Part shown: positions 51,346 through 63,733 of the stretch, in pieces
Position numbering within the stretch: position 1 is the stretch's first letter
Layout of the letters: each line of letters begins with the position of its first letter
The notes under the pieces: model-generated
What the model saw: the letters and a program-made list of their open reading frames with translations, nothing else
Database searches by the model: none
What the model was told of the DNA's origin: nothing
Assembly: GCA_039096225.1 (NCBI GenBank)
Contig: JBBPEB010000005.1
Span: forward strand, 553,501-617,500
Origin: Blastocystis sp. Blastoise
Taxonomy: Eukaryota; Sar; Bigyra; Opalinata; Blastocystidae
Reading direction: 5' to 3'
DNA: 64,000 nt
Made by a program: the position numbers and the translations under genes

Positions 51346-52100
51346 TTCTTCAACTAAAGCAACATTCGTATATTTATATAACACCTATATAATATATATA
51401 TGTAATTACAGTTTTACTAGTTATATTTTTATATAACTAATAAAACTATAGAGACATGAATAACAGAAATATAAACAATAGGATATTATTAGTAATTATA
51501 GGTACATAATATAAATTATATAAAAAAAATAAAAAATTATTGTACGGAAAATAGAATAATATATAAAAATAATGTGAAACAATATACTACAATAAAACAA
51601 TTACTTACATATAAAAACTATATACCTTAGATATAAAAATTGATGACCATGAAGTTTATAACATAAGGGAAACGTCACATTCTCTATATAAAAATACTAG
51701 TTAATATATAAATATATATATATATATATTAAGAAGTAATAGAAAATAATATGCTAATAATTAAATATATATATAATATACCTAGTCACATAATAGTATT
51801 GATGTAGAGAAGCTAATGAGTACATAGCTTAATAATACTATATATATGAATAAGAATAAAATATATCGAAAATAAATAATACATATATATATATATAAAC
51901 TATAATAAAAGAATGATAATTAATAGTCCTATATAGAAAAATAATATAATAAATTAATAAAATATTAAGAATTTATAAATAATAAAAATATATATATATA
52001 TATTTGAACCATATATCAATGTTAGAGCCTCAGTTATAACAAAAATAAATAACTACAATATACAAATTTAATTAAACAAATATATATAATTTTAATAATA
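49570..52100. repeat. AT-rich low-complexity block of element 2
   Basis: Nearly pure A/T with a long TA run at about 51,262-51,341 and another at 50,338-50,375. A few splice-flanked short segments occur on the minus strand (for example about 51,625-51,685). No gene is recognised. Confidence 0.75.
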
Positions 52101-52199
52101 TAAAAATAAAAAAATATATACTTTTTAGCCATATTCTTCTAGTATTTTTTTTTGTATATATAACCATATCAATTTACTCCATATATCTATAGAAAAAAA

Positions 52200-52690
52200 T
52201 AATTATTTAATATATTTATATACTTTTAAGGACTCGATAATTGTGCTGAAATCGAAAAGTTACAAAAATTCCAAAACAATAATCACTTGCCATTTCTATA
52301 TAATTAGATACAATATAGCATTAATAACATAAATATATACTTCTGATAAAAAAATAAAATAATAAAAATCAAAAGAAGGACCTAGACATCAATTTTCTTA
52401 GTAGATGGAGACCAATTACTTTTTTTCTTTTGAATTTCCTAAATAAATAATTAAATATACAAACAAAAAACAAAATAATATACCACTAGAACATACACCA
52501 AAGAATATTCTTAAAGAGGAAATTCCGATCATTGCGTTTTCTTCCAATATTGTAGCCAACTCCACCGGGCTCTCTAAATCATGTTTCTAAACCTATATAA
52601 ATAATGGTAAATCAAATAAGTATATACGTGAAAGAATGAATCACTAATTGGTTTATTATCTGGATTCATTTCAAGCCTAATCTATAATAA
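52200..52690 (-). other. exon-like segments in the right arm (minus strand)
   Basis: Minus-strand segments between TATAG and GTATATA motifs include IRLEMNPDNKPISDSFFH (about 52,630-52,680), a 109-nt segment with open frame FREPGGVGYNIGRKRNDR... (about 52,485-52,595), and a last one reading EIQKKKSNWSPSTKKIDV followed by a stop (about 52,385-52,440). Segments one and two have counterparts in the left arm (31,790-31,979). They look like the remains of a small spliced gene, but the phases do not all join. Confidence 0.4.
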
Positions 52691-53148
52691 TCTACCTAAT
52701 AAAATATAATATAAATATAAATAATAAAATAACCTTCTAAATAAGCAAATAATCCATATAATAATATTTAAAAAATATTCTTTTTTAGGAGTTCATTTAA
52801 GCCGTAGCTGAATACGGTTTTCCAAAGATTTAAGTGATTCTGAAAGACTCCAAGAATAGGGACCATATCAAAGAAGACTTTTTATACCATACTTTGAATC
52901 TCTAGAAATTATTTTTAAAACTTGTTCACTGAAACCCAAAAAAGTTTCTATAGAAGAGATTAATTCCGCTATTTAGGCTGTTTTTCCTCTGTTTCCATCC
53001 TCAGAATGGTTATTTCTTGAAAATCAAATATTGATTTATTTCATATATTTTCATTATAAGCATATAAAATGAATCTATGTATGTTTTCTAGTTATAAATA
53101 TATATATTATATAGTTTACTCTCTTCAAATATTTAATTTTATATAGTA

Positions 53149-53544
53149 ATCAGTTGATCAATGGGTTATTTCTTGTTTATATGCTCAAAACAAACTTCAT
53201 CTGGTTTCAGATCAATTCAAAAGGTCTTGGTAAACAATACTGATGAATCTAAGGTATATAGATATTTTTCATTTTCTCATTTTGTTTATTTTTTGCTATA
53301 TCTATTTCTTGTCTATGCTATTAATACATCACTATCATTCTAATAGCATCCCTATCTTTTTTTAATTTTATATTATACTTTTTATAATTGAATTAGCTCC
53401 TATTTTTCTATCTTGTTGTTTTTCTAATATGTTTATACTTTAATTAATTTTATTAATTTATTCTACGTATTTATTTATAGAATCTTAGCGTATTTAAGCA
53501 CAACTTGGGAATCAGATTGCGATGATTCAAGTCTTTATTAAGGT
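53149..53544 (+). other. pair of exon-like segments in the right arm (plus strand)
   Basis: 53,149-53,253 follows TATATAG and ends CTAAG|GTATATA; it is open as MGYFLFICSKQ...VLVNNTDESK. 53,481-53,544 follows ATTTATAG and ends TTAAG|GTATATA. Inverted partners lie at 30,921-31,315. Both splice-type borders are preserved although the interior has diverged. Confidence 0.4.
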
Positions 53545-53789
53545 ATATATGTATTTAATAATATAGTTAGTTTGTTTTAACTGACTATTAATAATATATA
53601 TGTTATTTTTTTCTTTATATTATAATTATTAATATTCTATTTTTATAATATTATATATTCTTTAGACCTAGTGGTATTTTTATTGTTTCTTCTATAAAAC
53701 AAAAAATTGATTACAAATATTATTAGTCTATTAGGAAAGTTGCAATTTATTATTCTTTTATTTATTAAATTTTTTGGTTTACAAAATTT

Positions 53790-53845
53790 CATTCTTCATT
53801 CTTCATTCTTCATTCTTCATTCTTCATTCTTCATTCTTCATTCTA
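53790..53845 (+). repeat. (CATTCTT)n heptamer array
   Basis: About eight copies; inverted partner of the array at 30,650-30,785. Confidence 0.93.
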
Positions 53846-53849
53846 ATAC

Positions 53850-56800
53850 ACTTCTTACTACATCTTTTTCTTCTTTTTTGTATAGATATTAATTTTTCTT
53901 TATTTGTTTTCATAACTATTACCTCTTCACGAATTCTACTATTATATTTTATTATTATACTTCTAATTATCCTTTCCTTTTCATTCTTCTTCTTCTTCTT
54001 CTTATCCTTCTTCTTATCCTTTCATTCTTATTCTTATTCTTCTTACTTTACGTCTACTACTTATTCTTCTTCACCTGTACATCTTATTCTACTTCTCCTT
54101 ATTCTCCTTCTTCACTTATGTTTCCTTTTCTTTTTTTTCTCCTTGTAAATTTACTTCTCCTTGTTATTGTCATCTTCTTTTTATTATTCTTAGATATATT
54201 TCTCTTATTCTTATTTTTCTTCTCCTTCTTCAACTTCTTCAACTTCTTCTTTTTCATATATTGTTGTTACTTCTTTTTTTACTTCTTTTTTTACTTCTTA
54301 TTTTACTTAATATTTTGTTTCTTATTTAGTTTTTCCATATATCTCACTTTCTCCTTCTTATTCCACGTCTCCTTATTTTTTAATTTCTCTTTCTTATTTT
54401 TATTACTATCCTCGTGCTACTTCTCGCTTTCCTTCATATGCGACTTTCTCATTCTCCTTTCCCTTCATCATACTATTCATATTTTCATTCTGCTTATCTA
54501 GTTACTTTTACTTATTTTTTTTATTGTAATTTCTATTTTACTTCTCATTCCTATTTTCCTTCTTTTAATTGATATTATTCTTTAATTATTATTATTTTTA
54601 CGCTTATTCTCGTTCTGCTTCGCCTTCTACTTATTCTTGTCTCCTGTTAATTCTTCTTCTACTTCAGCATTTCATTCTTAATTTCCTTCTTATTCTAATT
54701 CTACTTCTTATTTCTGGTGTTATTCCTTTGTTTTCATTTCATAAGCCTTAGTGTCTACTTTCCATTTCTCTTTACTATTCACTCAACTTTTACTACTTCT
54801 TCATCTTCCACATTTTATTCTTATTCACCTTATTTTTACACTCTTATTCTACTTCTATTTCTGCTTGTATTTCTACTTCATTTTTTATTCTTATTCTTAT
54901 TCATGATATCTTTCTCTTCTTATTCATGATATCTTTCTCTTCTTATTCATGATATCTTTCTCTTCTTACTTTACTTATACTTCCTAATCATTTCTCTTCT
55001 TATTCTACTTCTATTTCTTGTTCTACAATCTTATTATCATTATCTTTATACTATTCTGCTTCTAGTTAGCCTTAACTTTTTTTCATTCTTCTCCTCCTCC
55101 TTTTGTATCTTCTTTTTCTTATTATTATTATTAGTATTGTCCTTCCATTTCTCATTCTTTTTATTCACTTCTGCTTATCATACTCCTTATTCGTATTCTT
55201 CATTTTCTTATTATTTATTCTAATTCTTCATCTTATCACTTTCCTTCTTCTTCCTTCTTTTCTTATACTTTTCTATCTTCAATTTATTCTATTATTCTTA
55301 TTTTCATTCTTATTAAACTTATTTTTTATTTCTCCTTCTACTTATTATTATTCTCCTTTATATCTTCTTTCTTCTCCTTCTATTTTCATTTCTCCTTTTT
55401 ATTCTTCTTATTCCTATTCTTATTCACTTCATTCTTATTTTTATTGTACTCCTTCCACTTCTAAACTTTCTCTCCTTAATATTCTTCTTTTTATTCTACT
55501 ATTTATCTCATTTTCCTTCTACTAACACTTCATATTGTCATCTTTCTTATTTTATTCTTATTCTCATTATACTTATACATATGGTTCTACTCATACTTAT
55601 TGTTCTCCTTCTACTTCATTTATACTTTTACATCTATTCATACTTCTCTTATGGTTCTACTACTACTCTCTTAGTCATATTCTTATTCTTATTGTTCTCC
55701 AAATTCTTCTTTTACTTGTATCTACTTTCTTGTCTAGTTCTCCTTACTCTGCTGGTATACTTCTCACTTTTTATTTATATATATTCTTCTACTTTTGCGT
55801 ATTCTATTTTCACCAAATTCTTCTCACTATCCTTCTATATCTTATTCTAATTCTTACTTTTTCTCCTATTATCTTTCTTTTTTAAACTTCTACTTTTCCT
55901 TCTCTTTGTTCTAGTTCTAGCTTTGGTTCTTCTTCTTCTTCTTCTTCTTCTACTTTTTATCTTCTTCTTATTCCCTATCTTCTCATTCTTTTATATCATC
56001 TTTTTTCTCTATATTTTCTTTTTCTTCTTCTTATTTGTATCGTCATTCTATTTCTTATTCTCATTCCTCTCTTTTTCCTACTATTCTCATCCTATTTCTT
56101 CTTTTTCAAATTCTCTGTCATGTATTCTCAGTTTAAGTCTACTCATTTTCCTTCTGCTTCTCCTTTTTTCATATACTTATTATTTTACATCAAATTCTTC
56201 TTTTCCTTTTGTTTCTCCTTATGTGGTTTATTATTATTCTCCAACATGTTTTTCTTCAACATCATCATCTCCTTTTGCTTCTACTTCTTCTCTTCATTTT
56301 CCTTTCTCTTCGTTGTACTTCTACTTATCCTTTTTATTCTTATTCCTATTATCTTTCATATTTTCCTTTTTCTTCTCATTCTCACTCTCTTTTTGATATT
56401 CTCCTTCTCCTTCTATTTCTTATTATCGTTCTATTTATATTAGTTCTTGTTCTTCTTATTTTACTTCTCATTCTCTTTCTAATTATATAGTCTCTCTTCC
56501 TTTTCTTTATTCTTCTCCTTCTTTTCACGTTTTTACATCATTATTATTATTTTCATTCCTTTTTTATTCTGTTCTTATTCTATTCCTTATACTTCGTCTT
56601 CTTCAGTTTTTTTTCATTCATTACTTTATTCTTCTATTTCTACTTGTACTTATACTTTTTGTTTACTTGTACTTATATTATTACTTACTTTCATTCTTAT
56701 TCCAATTTCTACTACTACTACTAGTTCTATTACTACTTGTTATTATTCTTATTCCTATTTCTTTCTACTAGTATTTATTCTTATTCTAATTCTACTTATC

Positions 56801-58458
56801 ATTGTACTCGTGCTTCTATTCTTACTTTTATTTATACATGCACGTCTACTTCTACTTTCTTTTCTACTTCTAGTTCTACTTATACTTTCTAGTTTTCCTT
56901 CTTCTTCTTCTTCTTGTTCTTTACTTCTACTACCACTACTTATGACTATTTCTCCTTCTACGTTCACTTCTCCTTTTACATGTACTCGTACTACTATTAA
57001 TTCTTATTCTTCAATTTGAACTTCTACTCTTTTTCGTCTACTTTTTATTTTAGTTCTATTATAATTCGATTTCTTCTACTTCTACTTATTCTTCTACTTC
57101 TAGTACTTCTTGTTTATCAACTTATATTCATCATTTTACATCTACTTATACTAGTATAACTTCTTTTTATTATTATTTATATTAGACTCTTTTAATTCTA
57201 CTCCTTATTCCTATTATATTTTTCTTCTATTTCTTCTATTTCTTCTTCTATTTGTACTTATAATTATACTTCATCTATTCTTATTCATATTCTCTTTCTC
57301 ATTCTTCTATTTATATTTATAATTATACTTCATCTATTCGCCTTTTCTTTTTCCTATTTTACTTATACTTTGTTTCTTCTATTTATACATACATAATTGT
57401 GCTTCTCCTTCTGCTTCTAAGTCTAAGTCTAAGTCTATTTACACTACTACTACTTCTACTACTTCTAGTACTTTCTCAGTCAGTTTTTATTCCATTCTTA
57501 TTCTTATTCTTATTCTTATTCTATTCTTATTCTTGTTTTTTCCAGATTCTTCTTTTTTTGCCTTTCTTCTACAGGCTTGTCTATTTCTCATTATTCTACT
57601 TGTATGCTTCTCATTTTTTATTCTTCATATTCTTCTAATTTAACGTATTCTGTTTTATTCTAAATTCGTCTCATTTTGCTTCAATTTTTCTTCTACATCT
57701 TATTTATATATTCCTATTTTCTTACTTATTTTCATTCTACTTTTCATTTCCCTTTATTCTGTTTCTCGATCTACTTCTTCTTCTACTTTATCTTCTTCTT
57801 CTCCTTATTCACTATCTTCTGCTTCTTCTATATCATTTTTTACTCTATATTTTGTCTTCCTCAGTATTCTTTTTATTTGTAGTATCTTTCTTTTTATTTT
57901 TGTGATTCCTCTTCTTGTTCTTATTCTTCTTATTATATTTCTTCTTTTTCAAATTCTTCCTCTCCTCATTTTCATTTAGTTCTTCTTGTTTTCCTTCTGC
58001 TTCTTTTTATTTTTGTTATTCTTATTTTACTTCACACTCTCGTTTTCCTTCTATTTCTTTTATCTTTCTTATTATCATCCTTTCTATTTTTCTTCAACCT
58101 TAGCTTCTCCTTCTGCTTCTACTCCTTATCTCCATTTTCTTTATACTCCTCCTTATACTTCTACTTATTCTTCTTATTCTCATTCCTATTATCTTTCATG
58201 CTTTCCTTTTTCTTATCATTTTCAATCTCTTTATTCTATTTCTCATTATTTTTCTTTTTCTTTTTCTTCTATCCATACTTATTAAAGTTTGTTTTTTATT
58301 ATTCTTTTACTTCTCGTTCTATTTCTCAATATTTTACTTCTTTTTACTTTTCTTTATTCATCTCATTTCCTCTTCCTCCTTATTCTTCTGTTTCTTCTTT
58401 TTTACTACTTCTCCTTACTATTATTATTATTATTCTTATATTTACCTTCTTTTCCTTA

Positions 58459-58491
<33 letters not shown>

Positions 58492-60130
58492 TATTTACCT
58501 TCTTTTCCTTATACTTCTTCTACTTCAGCTTCTTTCCTTCTTTCCTTTATTCTTCTATTTATACTTGTTCTTCTACTCATATTTCTACTACTACTACTTA
58601 CTGTTATTTTTTTCTTCCATTTCGACTTCTACACTATTACTAATACTACTTCTCATTCTTCTACTTATATTTCTACTTATATTTCTATTCTACTTCGCTT
58701 GTACTCCAACTTCAACTCTTACTCCTACTTTTGCTTCTACTACTTTTTTATGCTTCTACATCCATTTCTATTACAACTACTTCTTGTTCTTCTTTTTCTA
58801 TTTCTCTTTCTTCTTCTTTTTTTTTCATTTTCATTCCATTATTGCTATTCTTCTATTTCTTCTTCTTATTCTCATTCACATTCGTATTATTAGTATTATT
58901 TTTTCTTCTTCTACTTCTTTCATTCTTGTTTCTTCTATTTCATTTCTATATTCTATTTCTCATTCTTCTTCTTCTCTTTCTCATTTTCTTCTTCTTCTTC
59001 TTCTTCTTCTACTGATTCTCATTTTCCTTTTCCATCTATTTCTACCTATTTCTACTTCTGTTTCTACTACCATACTTTTATTTCTTCTTCTTTCTCATTT
59101 TATCTCAACTTATTCGTCTACTTCTCTATCTCCTTTTCAATATTCTTCTTCTCATACTTTTTCTTCTATTGATTCTTTTACTTTTACTTTTACCTTATTC
59201 TTGTCCTTATTCTCTTTCTCCTTTTTCTCTTTTCTTTTCCTTCTTCTACTTCTATAATTTCTTTCTTCTCCCCCTTTTCTTTGTGGTTCTTCTCTTTCTC
59301 TTTCTTCTTCTACTTTTTCTTCTTATAATTTTATTTTTTCATCTTCTTCTCCTTCCTCCTTCTCCTTCTTTTGATTCCTCCTTTTCCTTCTTCTCCTTCT
59401 TCTTAATCTTTCTTCTTCTCCTTCTTCTATAATTTTTCTTCTTCTCCTCCTTCTATAATTTGTCTTCTTCTCCTTTTTCCTTTTGCCATTCTTGTCATTC
59501 TTGTTTTTTTTTGTCATTCTCCTTCCTATTCTTTTTCTTCTCATTCTTCTCCTCCTTCTCTTTCTTCTTCTGTTTATTTTTTCCTTCTTCTCTTTCTCGT
59601 TCTTTCTTTCTTATTCTCCTTCTCTTTGTCATTCTTATCCTTCTTATCCTTCTCCTTCTTATTCATATTTTGATCCTCTCCTTCTATTCTCTTTTTAGTT
59701 TCTTCTTTTTCCATTTTTATTCACATGCTTTTTCTTCTACTCCCACATATGCTTCTCTTTCTCCGTCTTCTTCGTATTATTATTCTTATGCTTCTACTTC
59801 TAATCATTCTCATTCTACTTATCCTTACCTTCTATTGATGTTTTCCTTATTATGTTTATTCTTGGTTTATTCTTATTTTCCTTCTTGTTCTCCTTCTCCT
59901 TCTCCTTCTTTTTCTTTTATTTCTGCCATTCTCTTTTTTTATCGTTCTTCTTGTCATTTCTTTCTCCTATCCTTATCCTTATCTTTGTCCTTTTTATCCT
60001 TCTCCTTCTACTTCTTCTTCTTATCCTTATCCTTATCCTTCTTCTTATCTTTATCCTATCCTTCTTCTTCTGCTCCTTGTCCTTGTCCTTGTCCTTCTCC
60101 TTCTCCTTCTTATTCTTGTCCTCTTTCATT
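53850..60130 (+). repeat. large pyrimidine-strand block of element 2
   Basis: About 6.3 kb of C/T-rich plus strand (CTTCTT, CTTATT, CCTTAT units), the mirror partner of 24,240-30,790. Shared phrases confirm homology: TTCTTGGTTTATTCTTATTT at about 59,857, and the ACTTCAACTC..TACT stretch at about 58,705, which pairs with about 26,430. Long plus-strand Phe/Leu/Ser frames in several phases are artefacts. Confidence 0.88.
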
Positions 60131-60159
60131 TATTTGCATATGCAATAATTTGTAATACA

Positions 60160-60431
60160 TATTACTCTAGCTGGTTTCATTTTGGATTTATATCCGTTGA
60201 TGAGTATTCTTTTTTATTAGTCTTAGTCTCTTTAATATGAATATCTGCAATATCAACGACATATATGATATTATATTTGAATCAATAACAAAACAATGAT
60301 CTTATAAATAAGAAGACATTTATATTAAATATGATTAATTAAAAATATTTTATATTATTAGGAATGTAAAAAAATTAATATGTATTATAGATTATAATAA
60401 GTATATACATAGACTTATCATTTAAAAAATA
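60160..60431. other. 3' flank of the MULE transposase gene
   Basis: AT-rich sequence between the last exon and the pyrimidine block. Nothing else is seen. Confidence 0.5.
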
Positions 60432-62703
60432 CTACTTTCTTCTCTTCGAACTATATTCTGATGATTCTACATCTTCAAGTGTAGGAATTGAGGCAATATC
60501 AGTTTCTTCATATTTCTCTTTTTCAGCTTCAACTGCACACTCATTCAAACACTCCAAAGCTGGAATACTGTTCTTTATTTTCCAATACTTATTTTTCAGA
60601 TAATAAGATGTTATATGAGAATAGTTAAACTTAGATGGTCGACCTGATTTACGAATTGGATTATTTGGTCCTGTAATATTTATGTGACTTTCTTCTTTCA
60701 AGCATGAATCATCTATTCTTCTATATATAACAAAAAAAAATATTTATATAATATGTATTATATATATCATTACCTATCTACATAATAATTATAATAAGTA
60801 TTCATATGGTTCTTATATGGAATGAAGTATTTGGCAATAGTATTGAAATCGTCAATTCCTTGTTGATTATACGAAACACTGCTATTATACTTTTTATATA
60901 GAAGAATAGCATGTATACAAGGATAACCTTGGTATTGAAAAATTGAACAAGAACATGTATTCTGTTCAAAATTAATTATGTATTCACGGTTTTCTTCTTC
61001 CATTACTAGTCTATATAAACCCTTATTTATACTCTTATATGATATCACATTAGAAACAAATATATCAGCCATATCAAACTCTTTTTGAAAGTAAGGAAGA
61101 AAGAATGATATATGAGGTGCCTCTTTTATTTTCAGTTGATAATTAATTGCATGATTATAGATTTCAAACAATACCTTCTGTATAGACATTCCTCTTATGT
61201 CACTAATAAGATTATTAAATGACTCGGCCAAACTTGAGGCAATGTATCCATATCTGGATACATGAGGTGGTAGATCTATATTATACATATTCTTTCCCCT
61301 TTGTGAGAGTATTTGCTTCTTCTGGTTCTCTGTTATTGAAGAATCATTAATAAGCTTATAGAATTCTTCTTCATCATCAATTAGAATGAGTTGTGATATT
61401 AGTCCTATTATTCTTGAATTCACATTTGTCATCTTCTTTAGAATATGAAATGCACATGATATATATGTGCATTCAGGAAAGACTACTCCTAGGCTTCCTT
61501 TGAGACCTTTGTCCATATCTGAGAAAAATGTTATGTTTGTAGTTTTACATGACATGAGTTCAAGTGCTTTTTTCAGATTAGTTTGGAAATCACTCCAGGT
61601 AGCTAAACACTCTACAGCATATATACCATAAGCAAGAAGAAGTATTTGTCTATTAATAGTAATGGATATAGCAGTTAATATGATATGATCATTCATATAC
61701 ATATGAGTTCCATCCATAAAGATTACTGCTTTATTTCCCTTCTTATATAATGCTATATTTGATTTAATAGATACAAAAGAATATAGAAACTCATGACTTA
61801 TTACTTTATTATTCCCTACTGCTTTGTTTAATTCTCTATCCATGTTTATTTCTTCATGTATATTCATATTGGAATTATTTCCACTACAAACTGAATCATT
61901 TTCAGAATAATTCAGAACACTATCTTCCAAGTTTACTCTGAAAGTTTCATCTTGTTCTAAATGATTATCTACTATATTCTCATCTATATTAGATTGAATA
62001 TAAGAAGAAGAAGGATAAGCATTAATATTCTTATATGTATATCCTGGAGGGAGGCAACCATATATAGCATAATTTTCTTTGCTTATTATACTTTTTATAA
62101 TACATGGTATTTTACTATAGTCATTAGTTGACTTAATACCTAATTCTCTTAAGGCGTTTCTTGCTATTTCATATGAAACACTGATATTCTTCTTCTCCAG
62201 GAATTGTTTTAACTGAGATATTGATTTGAAATACTTGGCTAGATTATTTTCCTTTAAATAACTCACAACATCATTTGAGCTTATATCTTGATTGTATTTA
62301 TGTGACTTATATTGAATAAATATACATTTATCAGAAATATCTTTAAATATATTATTAAATCTATCTTCTGTAATTCCTTCATTTTGTTCTTCATAAGAAA
62401 ACACATTATCTATTGATGTATCTTCAATATTCAATTCTATATCAATTGTTCTACTTTCTTCATCTTCATGATTATTATCCTTTGATTTATTTATATCTTC
62501 TATGACCATTTCAGAATTTTTACTAGATATGAATGGATCTTCTAAGATAGGAAGAGTTTGGGTATTTGTAGGATTAGAATTAGCATCTGAGCTCCGAGAA
62601 TTGTGTGTAAAATTGATAGTTTCATGTATCTCAGCTTCATCTTCATGATTTTGATCATTACTATTACTAGCATCTTTTGATAGAATCATTGGATTAAGAC
62701 TTA

Positions 62704-62762
<59 letters not shown>

Positions 62763-63733
62763 TTCTTTGCTTCTTTCTATGCATCTCTCTCTATCTCTTC
62801 CATCTCTTACTCTCTCAATATATATATATATATTAGATATTTTTTTCTATCGCTTTCTCTCTCTCTCTCTATATATATATATCTGTCGTTCTCTCTTTAT
62901 ATATTCATAAATGTTTCTTTCTTTCATTCTTACTATATATATAATAGAATTTTTCTTTCTTTCTTTCTCTCTGTATATATTATATAATCTTCCTTTCTCT
63001 ATATATATAGGTGGATATTTCTTCTATTACTCTCATACATTGAATTAATATATAACACTTTTCACATACATATACTACTGTATTTCATTTTTTTCTCTCT
63101 ATATATTTATTTTCCTCTTTTTCCTTCTTTATTCAATGTATAGATTTCTCTCTCACAATTTATATATTGATATATATATATACCTTATATTAAATTGATG
63201 ATTTTTAATTCGATTTTTTATCACTGTATATAATAGAATATTATATACATTATATATTATATTTATATTTAGTTACTTGTCTTAATAATTTGATAATCTA
63301 TTTTATTTTGTTTGTTAAGCTTAATGTAAATCATATTAAAACGATTGCATTTCTATATTAATAATAAGTATAAACTATAATAATTAATTAAATAACATAC
63401 AGTTGAGTCATGATGACAGTATCTTTTCATTATCCATCCAGAAACGTCGTCACCTTGGAAATGAAGCATAAACGGGCAATCGGAAACACAACATTTGTAA
63501 ATAATTCTTCCTTTTTCTGATTTTTGAACCTTAATTGGATATCCTAGCTTTTGCATTTGAATTGAGACATCACTTTTGAGTTTAGACTTATTTTCGTACA
63601 TAATTTGTACTCCATATGTTTCTTCATTTTCAAATTTCTTAATTTCTTCACTATTTTTGAAGTCACTGTAATCAACCTTATTCATACAAAAACGATTTTC
63701 CACATCTTCTTGTGGCTGACTTGAATCAATTGT
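60432..63733 (-). CDS. Mutator-like (MULE) transposase of element 2
   Basis: This is the likely cut-and-paste enzyme of the giant elements. Proposed minus-strand exons are 63,401-63,733 (N-terminal Cys/His module, CCVSDCPFMLHF...HH), 60,774-62,708 (core) and 60,432-60,720 (basic tail with RKSGRPSKF). The last join removes a 53-bp GTAATG...ATATAG intron and stays in frame. Counted from the Met at 62,689, the core shows MDGTHM (Asp about 326), FFSDMDKG (Asp about 391), CAFHILKK, and SSLAESFNN (Glu about 489), a DDE catalytic set in the MULE arrangement, then a SWIM zinc finger CSC...CIH (Cys 579, 581, 591, His 593). The core frame is open throughout. The junction of the first and second exons is unresolved because the phases do not match directly, so an extra small exon or other splice site is likely. 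A further 5' exon may lie above 63,740. Confidence 0.85.
62709..63400. repeat. TA/CT-rich sequence in the large transposase intron
   Basis: A TA run at about 62,711-62,760, followed by TCTTTCTTTCTCTC and TATATA alternations. Element 1 has a TA run and the 33-bp minisatellite in the equivalent place. Confidence 0.7.

Larger units (their letters stand above)
44085..60160 (-). repeat. right arm of the giant inverted repeat
   Basis: Inverted counterpart of 24,300-40,609. Paired coordinates sum to about 84.5-85.1 kb throughout, placing the axis near 42.3 kb. The divergence (about 8% in the best stretch compared, higher elsewhere) argues against an assembly fold-back and for two separate old insertions. 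Confidence 0.85.

Noticed and set aside
37328-60155. Long plus-strand Phe/Ser/Leu frames resembling membrane proteins
   Set aside because: Low-complexity CTT/TTC translation; the apparent hydrophobicity is a composition effect.
24300-60160. Assembly fold-back as the cause of the inverted repeat
   Set aside because: The arms differ by substitutions and unit-number changes, and element 1 lacks the transposase core that element 2 has. A fold-back would give near-identical arms.
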